This document shows, in pieces, positions 40,421 through 53,100 of a DNA stretch of 64,000 bases. This DNA comes from Melieria omissa (Eukaryota; Arthropoda; Insecta; Diptera; Ulidiidae), in NCBI GenBank assembly GCA_963971225.1, contig OZ020269.1, positions 105,347,486 through 105,411,485 on the forward strand, in the 5' to 3' direction. The notes under the pieces were generated by a model. The model ran no database searches. It had not been told where the DNA came from and was given only the letters and a program-made list of their open reading frames with translations. How positions within the stretch are numbered: position 1 is the stretch's first letter; the number at the start of each line of letters is the position of its first letter. A program made the translations under genes and the position numbers.

Positions 40421-42654
40421 ATGAAAAAAAAATAAAATATAGTTCAAATGAAATTCATCGCAACCGGATCAAAATTGAATAAGTTTCGTATTTCTATATG
40501 TAAATTTTTTAATTTTTATATTTTTTAAGTTTTTTTTAAATATATCATATAAATGTTTGAATATTTGAATATTTTAGTATTTTATATTTTAATATTTTAT
40601 TAGTTAAATATTTTCATTTTAAATACTTTAATTTTTTAGTGTTTCAATATTTTAATATTTTTGTATTATTATATTTTCATATACATATTTTTTCCCATTT
40701 CCATTTTCGTATTTATATAACATCAATTCTATTTTTTTAATATTTTTTGGTTTTTATAAACCTTTATATTTTACATTTTTATTGCATATATCTTTTAAGA
40801 GATCCCCTTATGTTTGTCTTTAATTCACTGGTGGGACCGAGTCTCCATGTAAGCCACACCACTTTGCCGCAATGCAAAGTGCATATGCTTTCATATGGCT
40901 TTTGTCTTTCTGGCACACTTATAATTGCAGTTTATTTCTATTTTTTTGCTCTGAATTTGCAACAGTCGCAGTTCAAGTTAAAAGTTCGGTGTAATATGCA
41001 CATGGCACGTTGGCCAACTGGCCAAGCCAGCGCTGCACGCCTTTGTGCGCCGATAGTGAGAGTAGAAAAACGCCAGTGGCAGCAAAAGCAAAATGAAATT
41101 ATTGCTTGTAGTGCACTCCCGGCGGGTTCATAGCCACTAGTCGGTGTCATTGTGTCACTGGTACATGGCCATAATAATGGCAGCTAGTGGGGCGGTCACT
41201 AAATAGAAAGAGATAGAATGAGAGTGGCATAGAACAAAAGACTAGAGAGTCACTGTGGAAAATTTGCTTTTGAACTTTTGTTGAAAAAATGGCCCAAAGC
41301 CAGGCCAAGCTAAAATAAAGGCGTGTTCAACCCCTTGCAACCCCGAACTCTCTCGTGTTCCACGCTCACATTTCATACAGTTTTACTTTTCAGCAACAAT
41401 TTTTGCAGCATGAGTTGAGTATATCAAAGCAGCCGATTGCATGATGTTTTGCATTTCTGTAACATCAGCTGGTCATTGCTTTCTGCCGCCCTGCGCCCGG
41501 CGTCGGGCGCCTGACAGTGTTTGTGTTTTTCCGTTATGCATTTCAATTAAAATTGCTGCCGTAACGAGTGTTGCCACTTCTAGTTGTGCTGCAATTTCAG
41601 GTTGTTGCCATTCCGTTTCGTGTCACAGTATCTTGTTGTTGTAGTTGTTGTTGTACGTGTCTTTTTGTTTTTGTTGTTTGTATTGGATTTTTCTGTCCAA
41701 CATTTTTATTGTGTTGGACATTTCTCTGCTGTTCTCATAGCTTTGGCTTTTGTTTGCCATTCTTTGTTGCTGCACTTTTTTTGATTTACAACTCTGTCCA
41801 TTGTTTTCGTCTTTCCACTTTCGCTTTATTTATCTGCTCAGTGTTGCCAACTATTATTCATTTTTTCGTTTACCACTTTGCCTTAACTGTGCGTAGCCCC
41901 GTAAATTCCCCAGTTGCGCTCCATTCTTTTTCTAACCATTTCAATTCATTCCAATCGGCACTTACCACAACGTCCCACTGCTCCCTCCCACCTCCAACCC
42001 CCACTATAACGTTTGCGTTGTTCCATTAGTGCTCCGACTCGCACCGTTTTAGTTCCAGTCTAATTTTTTCGCTGCTCAGCTTTTGCAGTTTTATATAAAG
42101 TTTTAATTTTTTCCATTACCCTCTATGGCAAATTTGTTTTTGGTATTTGCCTGTGGAAAAATTGTTGATTTTTGTATAGAAGCGAGTATGGTAAAAGCGA
42201 AAAACTGTGTCAATTATTATTTATTTCCGTTGCAGCCATCCGTTCTCTCTCTGGCTCGTTCGCTCACTTCGCAATGCGTTGAAGTGCTTTCAAGCAGTTG
42301 TTAGCCATTCTACTACCAATTTTTTTTGCAGTTCTTCACTCTTTATTGTCATAGCTCGAGCTACTCTTTTGCTTCAGTACTTCACTGCCTCCGCTTGCAC
42401 CACCCACGGCTTCAGTTTCTTGCAGAATGTAAAAGTTTTTCTTTCATTATTTCACATGAAAATAGTTTCAACTTGTTTTTTTTTTGTTTGTTTTTTCCTT
42501 CTTTTGCGCCTTTGAGAATTGCCATTTTTCTCAAGTTGAAATTGAAAAATTTTACGCCTGGCACAGGAATAACAAAAGCAAATCGGAAAACGCACATAAA
42601 ACTAACGGCAACCAGTGAGCGCAAAGTCGGTTTTATATTTATTTAAGTACACGG
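40421..42654. other. Intronic spacer
   Basis: Very AT-rich to 40780, then mixed unique sequence with TTG-rich stretches near 41635-41685. No domain was recognised. Confidence 0.5.
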
Positions 42655-42708
42655 TGACGTATGAGCAACATTGCATTTATGGTTGGAAGTAATGTTGCTC
42701 ATACGTCA
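42655..42708. repeat. 54-bp perfect hairpin (18-bp arms)
   Basis: The arm tgacgtatgagcaacatt (42655-42672) is exactly complementary to 42691-42708, with an 18-base loop. The surrounding bases extend the pairing imperfectly. The arm shares its core with the larger palindrome at 49284-49394. Confidence 0.88.
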
Positions 42709-44374
42709 CGTTGACTGGCAGCAGCCGTATAGCGAGTCATTGTTGTTGCTAAATGTGTTTGGTTGTGCGGAATGTTTTTTCCGCTCATATGTTTGCTGAG
42801 AATTGTGTAAATTTCATTTGTGCCACAATCAGTTTACAATGAACGTAAAAGGAAATAACAACTGAAAAGAAAATAACCAATGCAGTAGAAAACAGTGAGA
42901 GATGATTGTACGGGGAAAGGAGGAGTAAAAGAAGCATTAGAAATGGAGGCCAAGCCACAGTTTAGGTTTTAGTTAGAAGAAGATTTTAGGGATTATGGGA
43001 TTTTTTAAGATTTAAAGCTAGAAGAATATTAAGAGCAGATAAGAACGAATAAAAGATTGAAAACGATAAGCGAAACCTTTAGAATTAAGAGCAGATTAAA
43101 GTAGATAAAAAAAGAGGAAGAAGATAGAACGAAACCCATTAAGACTGAAAGCAGCTGAAAATGTGCCAAACAAGATAAGTGAGATAGCAGAAAATTTTTA
43201 GAAAAATAAAAATACAAATGATTAGCATATAAAACAATTATTTATTTATTTATTTATTATTTTTAATTACAATTAAAATTATAATTAAAAAAAGCACTAG
43301 CTGCCAGGGCTATCGGCTTAAGAGATAACAATAGATTTGGGGAACCATTAAGATTAGAAAAAGGTAAGAATGAGTAAAAAGGAAGGATTTAGACAGAAGT
43401 CAGGGAAACTGTGTATAAAGCACACAGGTAAGAAAGAACAAAAATAGAGTAAGAATAGATCAGAAGACTTAGGGGAACCATTACGGTTAAGGCAAGTAAG
43501 AGCAACTTAAAGAAAATGAAGAGAAATGCGGCTTTGAAAAAGCATGAAAATTGCGAATGAACGACTAAGAATGGATGAACTACTAGAAGAAGAAGAAGGC
43601 AGATGATTTAAAAAAGAATGAAGAGGGATTGGAAATATCTTACGTTATGAAAATTAATGAGGTCTAGTTAAATAAGCATCCAGTATGAGAATGTTGAAGT
43701 ATGATATGGCACAAACAAACATCATTTTTGTGGTTTTCGTACACAAATTTTGAGTCCATTGGAGCCAACTTTGAATGCCATTTGAAATAATTTGTTTAAG
43801 AAATATAAATATATTCGCCAGGAGATAACCCCAAATTATTGGTCCGGAGTCTAAAACTCTTTCATAGAAGTTGAAAGATTTTGTATAAAAACTTGTTGAA
43901 AATAATTAAAAAGAAGCTCCATTCAAAACAACATTTATATTTAAATATATTTTAACGCAACGATTAACTTTTAAAATTCTGTGAGCAGAAAAACACAATT
44001 CAAAAAAATTAATGAAAAAATTGAACAAAACATGCATTTAAAAAATATTTAAAAAACATTTACAAAACAAAAAAACTAAAAACTAAAAGTGAAAGTGAAA
44101 GTGTAAACAAAAATTAATAAAAACAAAATAAAAACACGAAAAAAAGTTATGAACCAAAACTTGATCACAATTTGTTTTTTAAGAAATTGATTTCATTCAA
44201 ACAAACTAAATAAAACGATTATTAAAAATATTACAAAACAATAAGTTAAAATAAAATAAAATAAAATAAAATAAAATAAAATAAAATAAAATAAAATAAA
44301 ATAAAATAGAAAAATGTTTGACTGGAAAAACACGTTTTAAAAAATATTGAAAATAATAAAAAAATTAAATTTGT
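42709..44374. other. Purine-rich then A-rich intron
   Basis: 42890-43660 is A/G-rich on the plus strand, resembling 16886-18360 but without clear units. 43900-44370 is extremely A-rich and includes an (AAAAT)n run at 44248-44307. Confidence 0.5.
44248..44307 (+). repeat. (AAAAT)n microsatellite
   Basis: Twelve units of AAAAT, the third array of this pentamer in the window. Confidence 0.95.
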
Positions 44375-44709
44375 TGTAAAACAATGTAAATCAATTTGTT
44401 GTTCATAACTTTTTAATTATACATTTTTATTTTTTTCATTTTTTAATTTGAAAATTTTTAATTTGTTTTATTAATTTTTTTATTTTTATATTTTTTATTT
44501 TTATATTTTTTTAATTCGAAAAATAAAACAATTTAATTTTGAAAACTTTTCATATTTTTATTAATTTTTTTATTTTTATATCTTTTATTTTTTCATTTTT
44601 TTTTATTTGAAATATAAAGAATTTTTAATGTTAACTTAATTTTTAATTTAATTTTTTATTTGAAATATAAAAAAGTTATGAACAACAAATTGATTTAAAT
44701 TGTTTTACA
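44375..44709. mobile_element. 335-bp foldback element with 40-bp arms
   Basis: The left arm, 44375-44414 (tgtaaaacaatgtaaatcaa, then tttgttgttcataacttttt), is matched by the reverse complement of 44670-44709 at 39 of 40 positions. The interior is almost pure A/T. Size and arms fit a MITE. Flanking duplications cannot be told apart from the A/T background. Confidence 0.72.
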
Positions 44710-47700
44710 CTTAAATTGATTTGTTAAAAACTAAATGCATACAAAAGTTAATACAAATTTAAAACAGAAAATTAAAATTAATGAAAAACCAAAACAAAAA
44801 TTTATTCAAGAACTTAATTGAATACAATAAAAAATTTAAAAACTAAGATCTACTTAAAAACAATTTGACTATAAAATTAATATATTAAAGAAAATTAATG
44901 AAATAAAATTGAAGAAAAGATATTTAGAACTGTTGAGCAATAAAATATTAAAAACAAAAATTTTAAATCGAATTAAAAAATAAGAAGATTAATTTTTTTT
45001 AATTTTTAAAGAAAAAAATTTTAAAAAAATAAATTAAAATTAAATTAAAATTAAGTTAAATTAAAATTAAAAAACGTAACTACAATATAAAAAAATTATT
45101 TACAAAAATTGTTTATTTCCAAAACTTTTTTCCACAATAACTTCACAATAAATTTTTTAAGGAAACTACAATTAGCAAAATATATCTCGACCCGAAAATT
45201 GATTAAACTGAGAAAAACCTAAATTAAAAAATTTGCAAATTAAAAACGACTTAGTTCTTACTGCACTTAGTGTATCCTATTCTAAAATAGAAATATAAAA
45301 TATAAATTTAAAAAGGAATATGTAAACATTTTTTTAAACAAAACATTCATAAAAGTCGTTATTAATTTTTTTATGTTTTCAAACTCGCAAAAACTCACAT
45401 TATTTTATGAAAATGGCATAAAGTGTTGACACTCGTTGGCTGCCACATCAAATTCACTGCAAAAATAGCTACAACAACAGCTAATTGCCTGCACTTGTGC
45501 GCCGTCATTCGGCCATAGTGAGCGCTTAACCCAAATACCGAATTGACAAGTGCATTTGAGTGTCGAAGGTGAGCCATAAAAACTAAAAATAATGCCAACA
45601 TAAATTGAAAAGTGAACACAGCAGAAGCCACAATGTTGCCGAGGCTTTAAAACGTATTGAAAAGTGCTCAAAACTAAATTGCAATAACAACAATTATGTG
45701 CAGCTGACTGCTGCTGCTGCTGATTATTAGTGTGTGCTCAATATTATTGCGCAATAATGGACCTTAATGAAGGCTAATGGCAATGCCACCTGATACATTG
45801 TCAATTTGTGTGGTTATGAGAAGCAACAACGAAAACCATTTAATCACTCATACGCCGCGTAGTGCGCAGCTGCGATTTTAGTGCCGTTGGCAACAGCAAT
45901 CATTGGTGGTGGTGGTGGTGGTGGTGGCCTAAAATAACGCTATTTTAAGTGGCTTTTAATTGCGAGCGAAAAATTAAATGAAAAATATGAGCTGACACAA
46001 TGACAAAACGACAAACGGGCACACGCGGCGCTATGAGTAACAACTGGAGGCAAGAAGGCAAAAGAACAAATTGGCGCAGTCTTGAGAATTTCGAGTAATG
46101 TGTGGAAAATTTTTATGAAAACTGATTCAAATAAAATTTAAAATTATCTCGGCATGTTGGTGGCATGTTTAATTGCGATCATTCGGGCCAATGCGGAGAC
46201 AGATGAACGCTGATTAGTCATTAGCGGCACCGCTGCATAGTTTGCGGTTCTCATAAATTTCTGTTTATACACAGAATTGTTGGACTGTGTATGTGTATAT
46301 ATGTTTGTGTTTGTATGAATGTATACAAATGTTTATGCTGCTTTGAAATTAATCATCACACAGCGTGTTGGCTGCATGCCAGCTTCGCTATCGCTGCAGC
46401 GTTACACAGGCCGCGTTCTACGTGTGGCCACACCGAATCTGCGTGTGACAAATCAATAAAGCTGCAATGTCTGTCCATCAGCTGTGCGTGTCCGGCAAAA
46501 ATTAATTTTATATTTGAGTCGCTAATGTCTTGGCGCGCCACTCAATCGCAGTGATTTATCAGCCCGCAAATTCATTTGCGCTACTTTTTAGTGATTTTGC
46601 CGGTATTTTTTTTTAAATGTTGTGCTTTAGTGTTGTTGTTGTTTTTATAACGTTGCGCTTGAGCACAATTTGTGCATAATTTATGTGTTTAACACTTTCA
46701 AATGTCACACATGACACACTTTCGGCGCATTTGCAAAGTTTATTTTGATATCGGTGTCTATCACACTAACACATTGAAAACAAAATCAAGACAGATATAC
46801 ATTTTTTAATCTCCTACAAAAACATTCTTCTTTCTTGTTTATGATATAAAAACTTTAATATAGGAAAAGAAAAAATCATAACAATTTTAATAAAAATGCA
46901 CTTAAAGCCAAAATGCTTTTAATACGCTTCGCGTGTTGCATGAGTTGATTCGTTGAGCTGTTGCTGCACATACACACTCACACATACTCACACACACTCA
47001 ACCATCATTTGCGAATATTTATGGTTTTTTCCTGCATGGCAATCAAACAATTTTTTTGCTTAATCTGTTTTTGCGTTTTTATTGTTTTCACGTTTTTGTG
47101 CCATTGCCTGACACCAACGAATTGTTTTTTGTAATGTTTTTTTTTTGTGTAAAATAAAAATCGAAACAACAAAACCACAATGCGGTTTTTATGTTTCGCC
47201 GCTTTGCCAGCTCTGTGGCGCTGTTGACATATGGCAGCAATATTAAACGCTGGTTGTTGTTCTTGTTGTTGTTTTTTGCTACCAGCACCCAATGTGCTCG
47301 TGTGCTGTTTTTCATATTCTGCATGAATTTCAGTTTTCAAATGTTTTTCTGTTGGCTTTAAAATTTTTTTTAATTGAATTATTTTTAATTTTTGGTTTTT
47401 CAAATCTAATTTGCTACGCAATGTTTCATTTCATCTTTTTTGCAATCAACCATAAAATTATGTCAACGTATAATTGGCTGAGCGTGCAGCTGCAGCACAC
47501 GGCGCACAGTTGGCGCAACCGGCGCAGCTGTTGCGGTGTGGTGGCGCATTCAGTAATGTATTTTTTGTTTATATTAATATTTGAATGTTTGTTTGTATCT
47601 TTGCTTGTTTGGGTGTTTATTAGTTTGGCTGACTATTTTGATATAATAAATATTTAGAATTTAATGAGTTGGCAGAAATTTATGCGAATTATCACATTTG

Positions 47701-48014
47701 CTTGGACTATGGGGACATTTTGAAAAGTGTTATTATTTGCATTTATTTGCAATAATATTTAAAAATATGCGCAAATTAAATGTGATCAAATTAGATATTG
47801 GGCAATACTTATGTAAAGTTTGGGATAGGTTGGAGTGGAAGCGTTTTGCATGGGATCAAACGTGAGCACACATGCAAGGACTCAGCTATGAATCCACAAC
47901 TAGGATTCCGCTATGAATCTAACTACTTCCCTGATACATGGACAAGGTTATCGCATGGAAAATGAGATTGTCCAAAAAACAAAACAAGGAATATTTTCTT
48001 TTCAAAATTCATAA
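44710..48014. other. Intronic spacer
   Basis: A-rich to 45360, then mixed composition. A (GGT)7 run lies at 45905-45927 and TTG/TG runs near 46275-46310 and 47260-47275. No exon was recognised on either strand. Confidence 0.5.
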
Positions 48015-48395
48015 ATTTTATTCAAAATCGTCTCCGTATGCTTTGATAAAACGATTAGATCAATTAGGTACAACAATTATATCATCGAATAATTTTTTGA
48101 AACCATCTGTACTTATCGTCTGCAAAATGTTGGTTATCACCCTTTGAATCACTTCAACATGGTTGGAGGATATGGTTGTCCTCTCATTGACAAATGCATT
48201 TTACCAAAAAGATAAAAGTCACATGAAGCCTAGTCAGGTGAGTGGAGTGAGTGGTTCATGGTAAAAATGTGATTTTTTATCAAAACATCGGTTACCAAAT
48301 TGGATCGATAAGACGAGCCGTTATCGTGTAATAGGATCTGCTTCCACTTTCACGGTATTGTGGCCTCACACGATGAATACGAGACAGCAAACGCT
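48015..48395 (-). pseudogene. mariner-type transposase C-terminal relic
   Basis: On the minus strand pieces read SRIHRVRPQYRESGSRS, then a broken SPD..SCDFYLFGKMHLSMRG, then TDGFKKLFDD and a closing KAYGDDFE stop near 48019. The PYSPDLAPCDFYLFGKLH-type block and the FE terminus are mariner landmarks. There are several frameshifts. Its upstream end abuts the LINE fragment at 48394. Confidence 0.62.
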
Positions 48396-49120
48396 TCAGA
48401 ACATGACTTGAAAATTTACTTAACTGTTAGGGACACCGCTAATTCTCAGGCGCTCCAAGCAGAACTTGACGCTGTCAACATGTGGTGTTCTCGCAATCGT
48501 CTGCCGCTAAACATTAATAAATGCGTTCAACTGTCATTCTCTAAAAGCAAATCTGTCCTTCAGACTTCCTATCGAATTTCAAATACTTATTTGAAATCTC
48601 TTACCGAGACTAAGGACCTAGGGGTAGTTTTGGATGCAAAGTTTTCCTTCTCAAGTCATATAAATTCCACCATTACCAAGTCCGACATTATCAAACTGCT
48701 GTCTTGTCCGCTCGAAGTTAGAGTATGCCTCGTTTATTTGGAGGCCATATCACTATTGTCACGTTTATCACTTGGAACGTATTCAGAAGGTTTTCCTACG
48801 TTTCCCGTAAGCTCATAAATTGAAAACCCTTGCAGGATAGAAGATCCATCCTATCTTTTTCATTTGTTTTTGATGGTAATTGCGGGTTTGTTGACTGCCC
48901 TTCTCTCTTAGAGAGGGTTCACTTCAACATCCCTTCTAGATTTGTTTAATGTTGGTTTCGTCAAAACAAATTATGCTTTAAATGCTCCTCTTTTGCGAGC
49001 TCTAATAGAATGTAATAAGATCTCATAGAACTTTTTGGTGGACTTCACTACTTCTAAAGCAATATTTTTTAACTTGATTGTTACGTAATATTAGTTTGTT
49101 ACTTATCCATTATGCTGTTT
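48394..49120 (+). pseudogene. LINE reverse transcriptase fragment (Jockey-type)
   Basis: It starts in the ADD-equivalent block (EHDLKIYLTVRDTANSQALQ) and continues through WCSRNRLPLNINKC and KDLGVVLDAKFSFSSHI. It then changes frame to EYASFIWRPYHYCHVYHLER and IQKVFLRF, and later to SFVFDGNCGFVDCPSLLERV. The order fits the palm and thumb of a Jockey-type LINE. It is truncated at the 5' side exactly at the mariner relic. It is a different family from the copy at 31604. Confidence 0.75.
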
Positions 49121-49189
49121 TTCATTAGTCAGTAAACAAACAATTGTTTTTTGACTAATTACACTGTGCAAGTCCAAAACTTAGACATG

Positions 49190-49548
49190 GGGGGACCTAC
49201 TGGGTGACTTTTCTATAGGTATACTGAGTTGAGATCCACCAGCCGTTTGGCTGGATTGGCTCTAGTTTAAGAGAAATCCAACTTGTGCATTTTTTGGCTC
49301 CGCGCAACGTGGCGTATGAGTGTCATTTAATTCTTATATTAATATAAATAAATGACACTCATACGCCACGTTGCGCTGCGCCAAAAAATGCACATATCGC
49401 AATTACACAGTTTGAATGTATTTTTTTTGGATTGGTGTCTTAAGCAAATTTGTTGGTCGTTAAAATATCTACAAACTTGCCGAAGACAGTAAAGCAATAT
49501 TCGTCTAAATTTTTAAGGGCAAATGTCACGCACAGTGTTATCAATAAA
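49190..49548. repeat. Dispersed repeat, copy B, rearranged around a hairpin
   Basis: 49195-49285 is the inverted form of 4566-4655 in copy A (ctataggtatactgagttga shared). 49407-49548 is the direct form of 4386-4487 plus 4662-4720. The 49284-49394 palindrome sits at the junction. So relative to copy A the middle block is inverted and moved. Confidence 0.72.
49284..49394. repeat. Long palindrome with 28-bp perfect inner arms
   Basis: The inner arms 49302-49329 and 49349-49376 are perfectly complementary over 28 bp (core acgtggcgtatgagtgtcat). Outer arms tgtgcattttttggc (49284-49298) and gccaaaaaatgcaca (49380-49394) pair over 15 bp after a three-base mismatch. The loop is 19 bases, A/T only. 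It could be a MITE or foldback element, or the product of a replication template switch. Confidence 0.9.
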
Positions 49549-49750
49549 TGAAATGAAATGAATAATGCCTTCCGAGTCGTAGAAACAAATCAACATAGAC
49601 CTTATTTTTGACTCCATAAGATGACTTTTTTTCGGTACCAAATCGTCTCGGTGCTTTCATTCAACACCTTGCCGCTTGGTTTCAGGATCATATTGAAAAC
49701 ATCACGTTTCATTACCAATAAAAATTGAATATTTGAAATTTGGATTCCCT
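49549..49750 (-). pseudogene. mariner-type transposase fragment (DESWCF block)
   Basis: On the minus strand, shifted frames give FQYDPETKRQ and then RDDLVPKKS and SKIRSMLICFYDSEGIIHF. This corresponds to the region after the first catalytic Asp in mariner relatives with a GDESWCFQYDPETKRQ motif. About 200 bases remain. Confidence 0.6.
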
Positions 49751-49969
49751 TTTTGACTCTCTAATGAGGCTCTTGCTTGTTGAATTCGCAGCGTTTTTTC
49801 ATAAATAATCAATTATGTGGAACAGAGCGCGTGCAGACCTTCCGCAGGTGTAAATGGTCAGTAAAAATGCAATGAATTGAATTTTTTACACATTCAATTT
49901 CATTTCTAAGAATCACAATGACAATTTCGGCTAATTTTTTTTTAAGAATTCATGCACTTTTTCGATGTT

Positions 49970-50159
49970 ATTAAATTTTAAATACAATTTTTTGCCGAAG
50001 AAGGACAATCCTCCAAACGTGTCCAAACGTCCAACCGAAAATTTCTGGGCAGTTCTCAAGCGTTTTGTGTACGAAAAGGGTTGGGAGGCACGGAACGAGC
50101 AAGAGTTGATTATTCGAAACAAGCAAAAGTTTAAAAAAATCGAGATAAACACCGTCTAA
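49970..50159 (+). pseudogene. Tc1/mariner-superfamily transposase C-terminal fragment
   Basis: An open stretch of 63 codons reading FLPKKDNPPNVSKRPTENFW, then AVLKRFVYEKGWEARNEQEL. The pattern NPPN-PTENFWAVLK matches the last catalytic block (Glu in TENFW) of IS630-type transposases such as the DD37E group. No terminal repeats were identified around it. Confidence 0.6.
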
Positions 50160-53100
50160 AACCTAAATCGGGACATTCGCTTTACACTAAGAAAAATAGA
50201 AGACAATGATCTATTGAGTGTACTCTAAGTGTATTTTTTGACAGATAGTCATCTATCAATAGACCGAAGTACCAAATAAAAAAAATTTTAATTTAATTTT
50301 TCTGTTTAGTCTCAATATTAAGTGGACATATGTTATAAACAGACTGTCACTTTTGGCGCGAAAACTTGGCTTGTACTGAACCAAATGTCATGCACTTTTA
50401 ACAGCATTTCATTGAATGATATACGTTTTAAATGTATTTACCAAGCAACGGATGGCGCCATTAGAAAATGCTACTTTTGAGCAGTCATGATGAGCATTGG
50501 CACATGACGTGGAAATGGGTCTCTGCCTGCTCCTCTAAGTTACAACCGCGACAAAAGTCGTCACATTGCCCTTCTTAACTTGTTGCATGCCTTCCAATCA
50601 AGCAGAAACCCATGAACAGCAAGACTGTCGTGCTGATAGAGTTTCGTCTGAGAAGCAGCAGTTGATTAGCAGTTTGCCTGGCAATGCTACAAGTGAGTTC
50701 ATGCACTCACATCTTGCTCGATATCCTTGTAAAGCAAAATTCTCCAAAACTCTGTCAGCTTCTAAACATAAGTCGAAATGTCGAAACATGTCGAAAAAAC
50801 AAAATTTCAAAAGGGTGGTCGTACATAGGTCCAAGTGCGACTCAAGCAGAGGCAGTCCTGTTAACCTAACCTTTGCAGGTTCTCTGTGATATTCTGTGTA
50901 ATTTAAAGTATTGTCAGATAAATTTTGAAAGTCATACATAAAATTGATATTTTTCCTTTAGTTAGTAAGATTCTGGAATTTAATATAATACATGAAAAAT
51001 TAAAAAATTTAACTATTTAATTGATAAACTAAATTGAAACATAAAACATTAAATTTTAAATGTGATTAATATGTAATTTCAACTAATAAATAAAAAAGAA
51101 AAAATAAAGTCCAAATTTGCATTCACTTTGAATTTCCACTTTGAATTCTCCAACTTCAAAGCCAACTTTAAACTCAAACATTCAACTTAAACTTAAATTA
51201 GAAAAGCATCTCCCAACTTTAAGCAAACAACAATCTGACATTACTTCACTTTTGTGTGGCATTATGAGAGCATTTTTCTGTATCCAGCTGGTGCTGTTGC
51301 CACTACGGCACACAAACACATATACACAGACACATTCACGCCACCTACACCGACACTTGTGCGCATTTGTGCAAATGTCATTAGCATACTTTTAGGCACT
51401 TGAAACTAATTTGTAAGTGGCCTGCTAACCCTCATTGCTGCACAGCCACTCGGCTACTTAGCATCACCGCTGCAGTGATTTTTAGTAACTCGTATTGCGG
51501 CACTTCACCGAACGTCAGTCGACGTCACGTTGTGAACTTAATTAAATTTGTTGCGCCCAAAAGCAACAAAGTGTGCAAACACAAAAAAAAAACAAACAGC
51601 CGTAGCGAATTTTCATTGCTACATAGTTGAAATTTGTAGTTTGCGAGAAAGAGGGTCAAGTTGATTTGGTGGAAGTACGAACTTAATTGGTTTGTGCAAC
51701 ATTGATGTTATGTTTTATTGATGAATTTACCTTCATAGATTAGTTTAATATTGATGAAAATGGCGAACAAAATTTAGATGTTTTAATCATTTAGTTTGTG
51801 AGAAATTTCAAATTTCAAACAAGTTGAGAAATGAATTTTCAACCTAAATATATTCAAATCAATAGTAACTATATTTTTGCTGCATAGTGCAGTATTTTAG
51901 TAAATCATTGCGCTGCTATTTGCGCAGCTGTCATCTTGGGAAATTCAGTTGCAATTGGCTTTTATTTGCATGGAATACTGTGCGCCTAAAAGCATTTCAA
52001 GTTTAATTAATGTGTCGTCGTTGTTGTTGTTGGCATCTTGAAAGCACAACAACTCGTTTACTCGGTCTTGTAGGAGTCTTCTCGACTGTTTACGACAGCA
52101 TTTACAGAACATTTAGCGCTGACTGCTTTAATATTTTGCTTAATTACGCGCTGTGTGTTGAAGCAAAATGACTCAATTTTTAATTTAGGCCAACGCCTAA
52201 AAGCGCGCAAACGAAAATGAATTTACTTTGCCGCTGGCTGCTTTTAATCGACAGCATTTTATTTATGTTTCTTTATTTTCTTGCATTTTTGGCCAAAATG
52301 ATCTTTTAAAAAAACTTGTGCAAATTTTAATGGCATTTTCAATTTTGCGAGCACACTTTTAGGCGGCGGCAACAGCTGCAGCAGCAGAAATTAATTAAAA
52401 TTCGCATATGCGGCAAAAGTGCAAATGCGGCAACGGCGGCGGCGACATGTTGCGCAAGCAGCGGCAAATTAACATGACTGCACTTTCGGCGAGGTTGTCA
52501 GTGGTAGCGGTAACAACAACAACAACAACAAGGACAACGTCAACAACCATTGCAATAACTGCAACACACAAGAGTGACAACATAAAATTCTCATTTGCGC
52601 CTAAAAGCAGCTTAACGTCACTTACAGCAAACTACCCCTTAGCGGATGCCACAAACACATACACATACATATGCACAACAACAACAACAACAAAAGAACA
52701 ACCTCAATACGCCTCAAATTGCCGCTGTGTGCGACATTGCAACGAGGCTGCTGTTGCATTTCCATTTATGTGCTGTATGCAACTTGTATGTGAAATAATA
52801 ACAACAACAACCAAACGAAGCAACCTCAACATCATTGAGGGCAGTCGCACAGCCTGACTTGTCACAAATGTCAGCTCTATGTGACATTTTATCCAGCAGT
52901 TTTATTTACCATTCACAAATTTGTTGCTCCCAGGGTTACACAGTGCGGCTTTGTGTTGTTGTTGTTGTTGTTGTTGCCGTAGTAGTTGTAGTTGTTATTG
53001 TTGCTGCTTGGCATGTGCTGCGGCACAGTGCTGGGAATATTTGAATGCCTATAACTAGGCTACAAAAATTTGCCACTTCCTCAGACTGTCAGTGTGCCAC

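Noticed and set aside
41568..42029. 153-codon Phe/Cys-rich plus-strand frame resembling a membrane protein
   Set aside because: The hydrophobicity comes from T-rich DNA, the frame overlaps other open frames, and no family pattern was seen.
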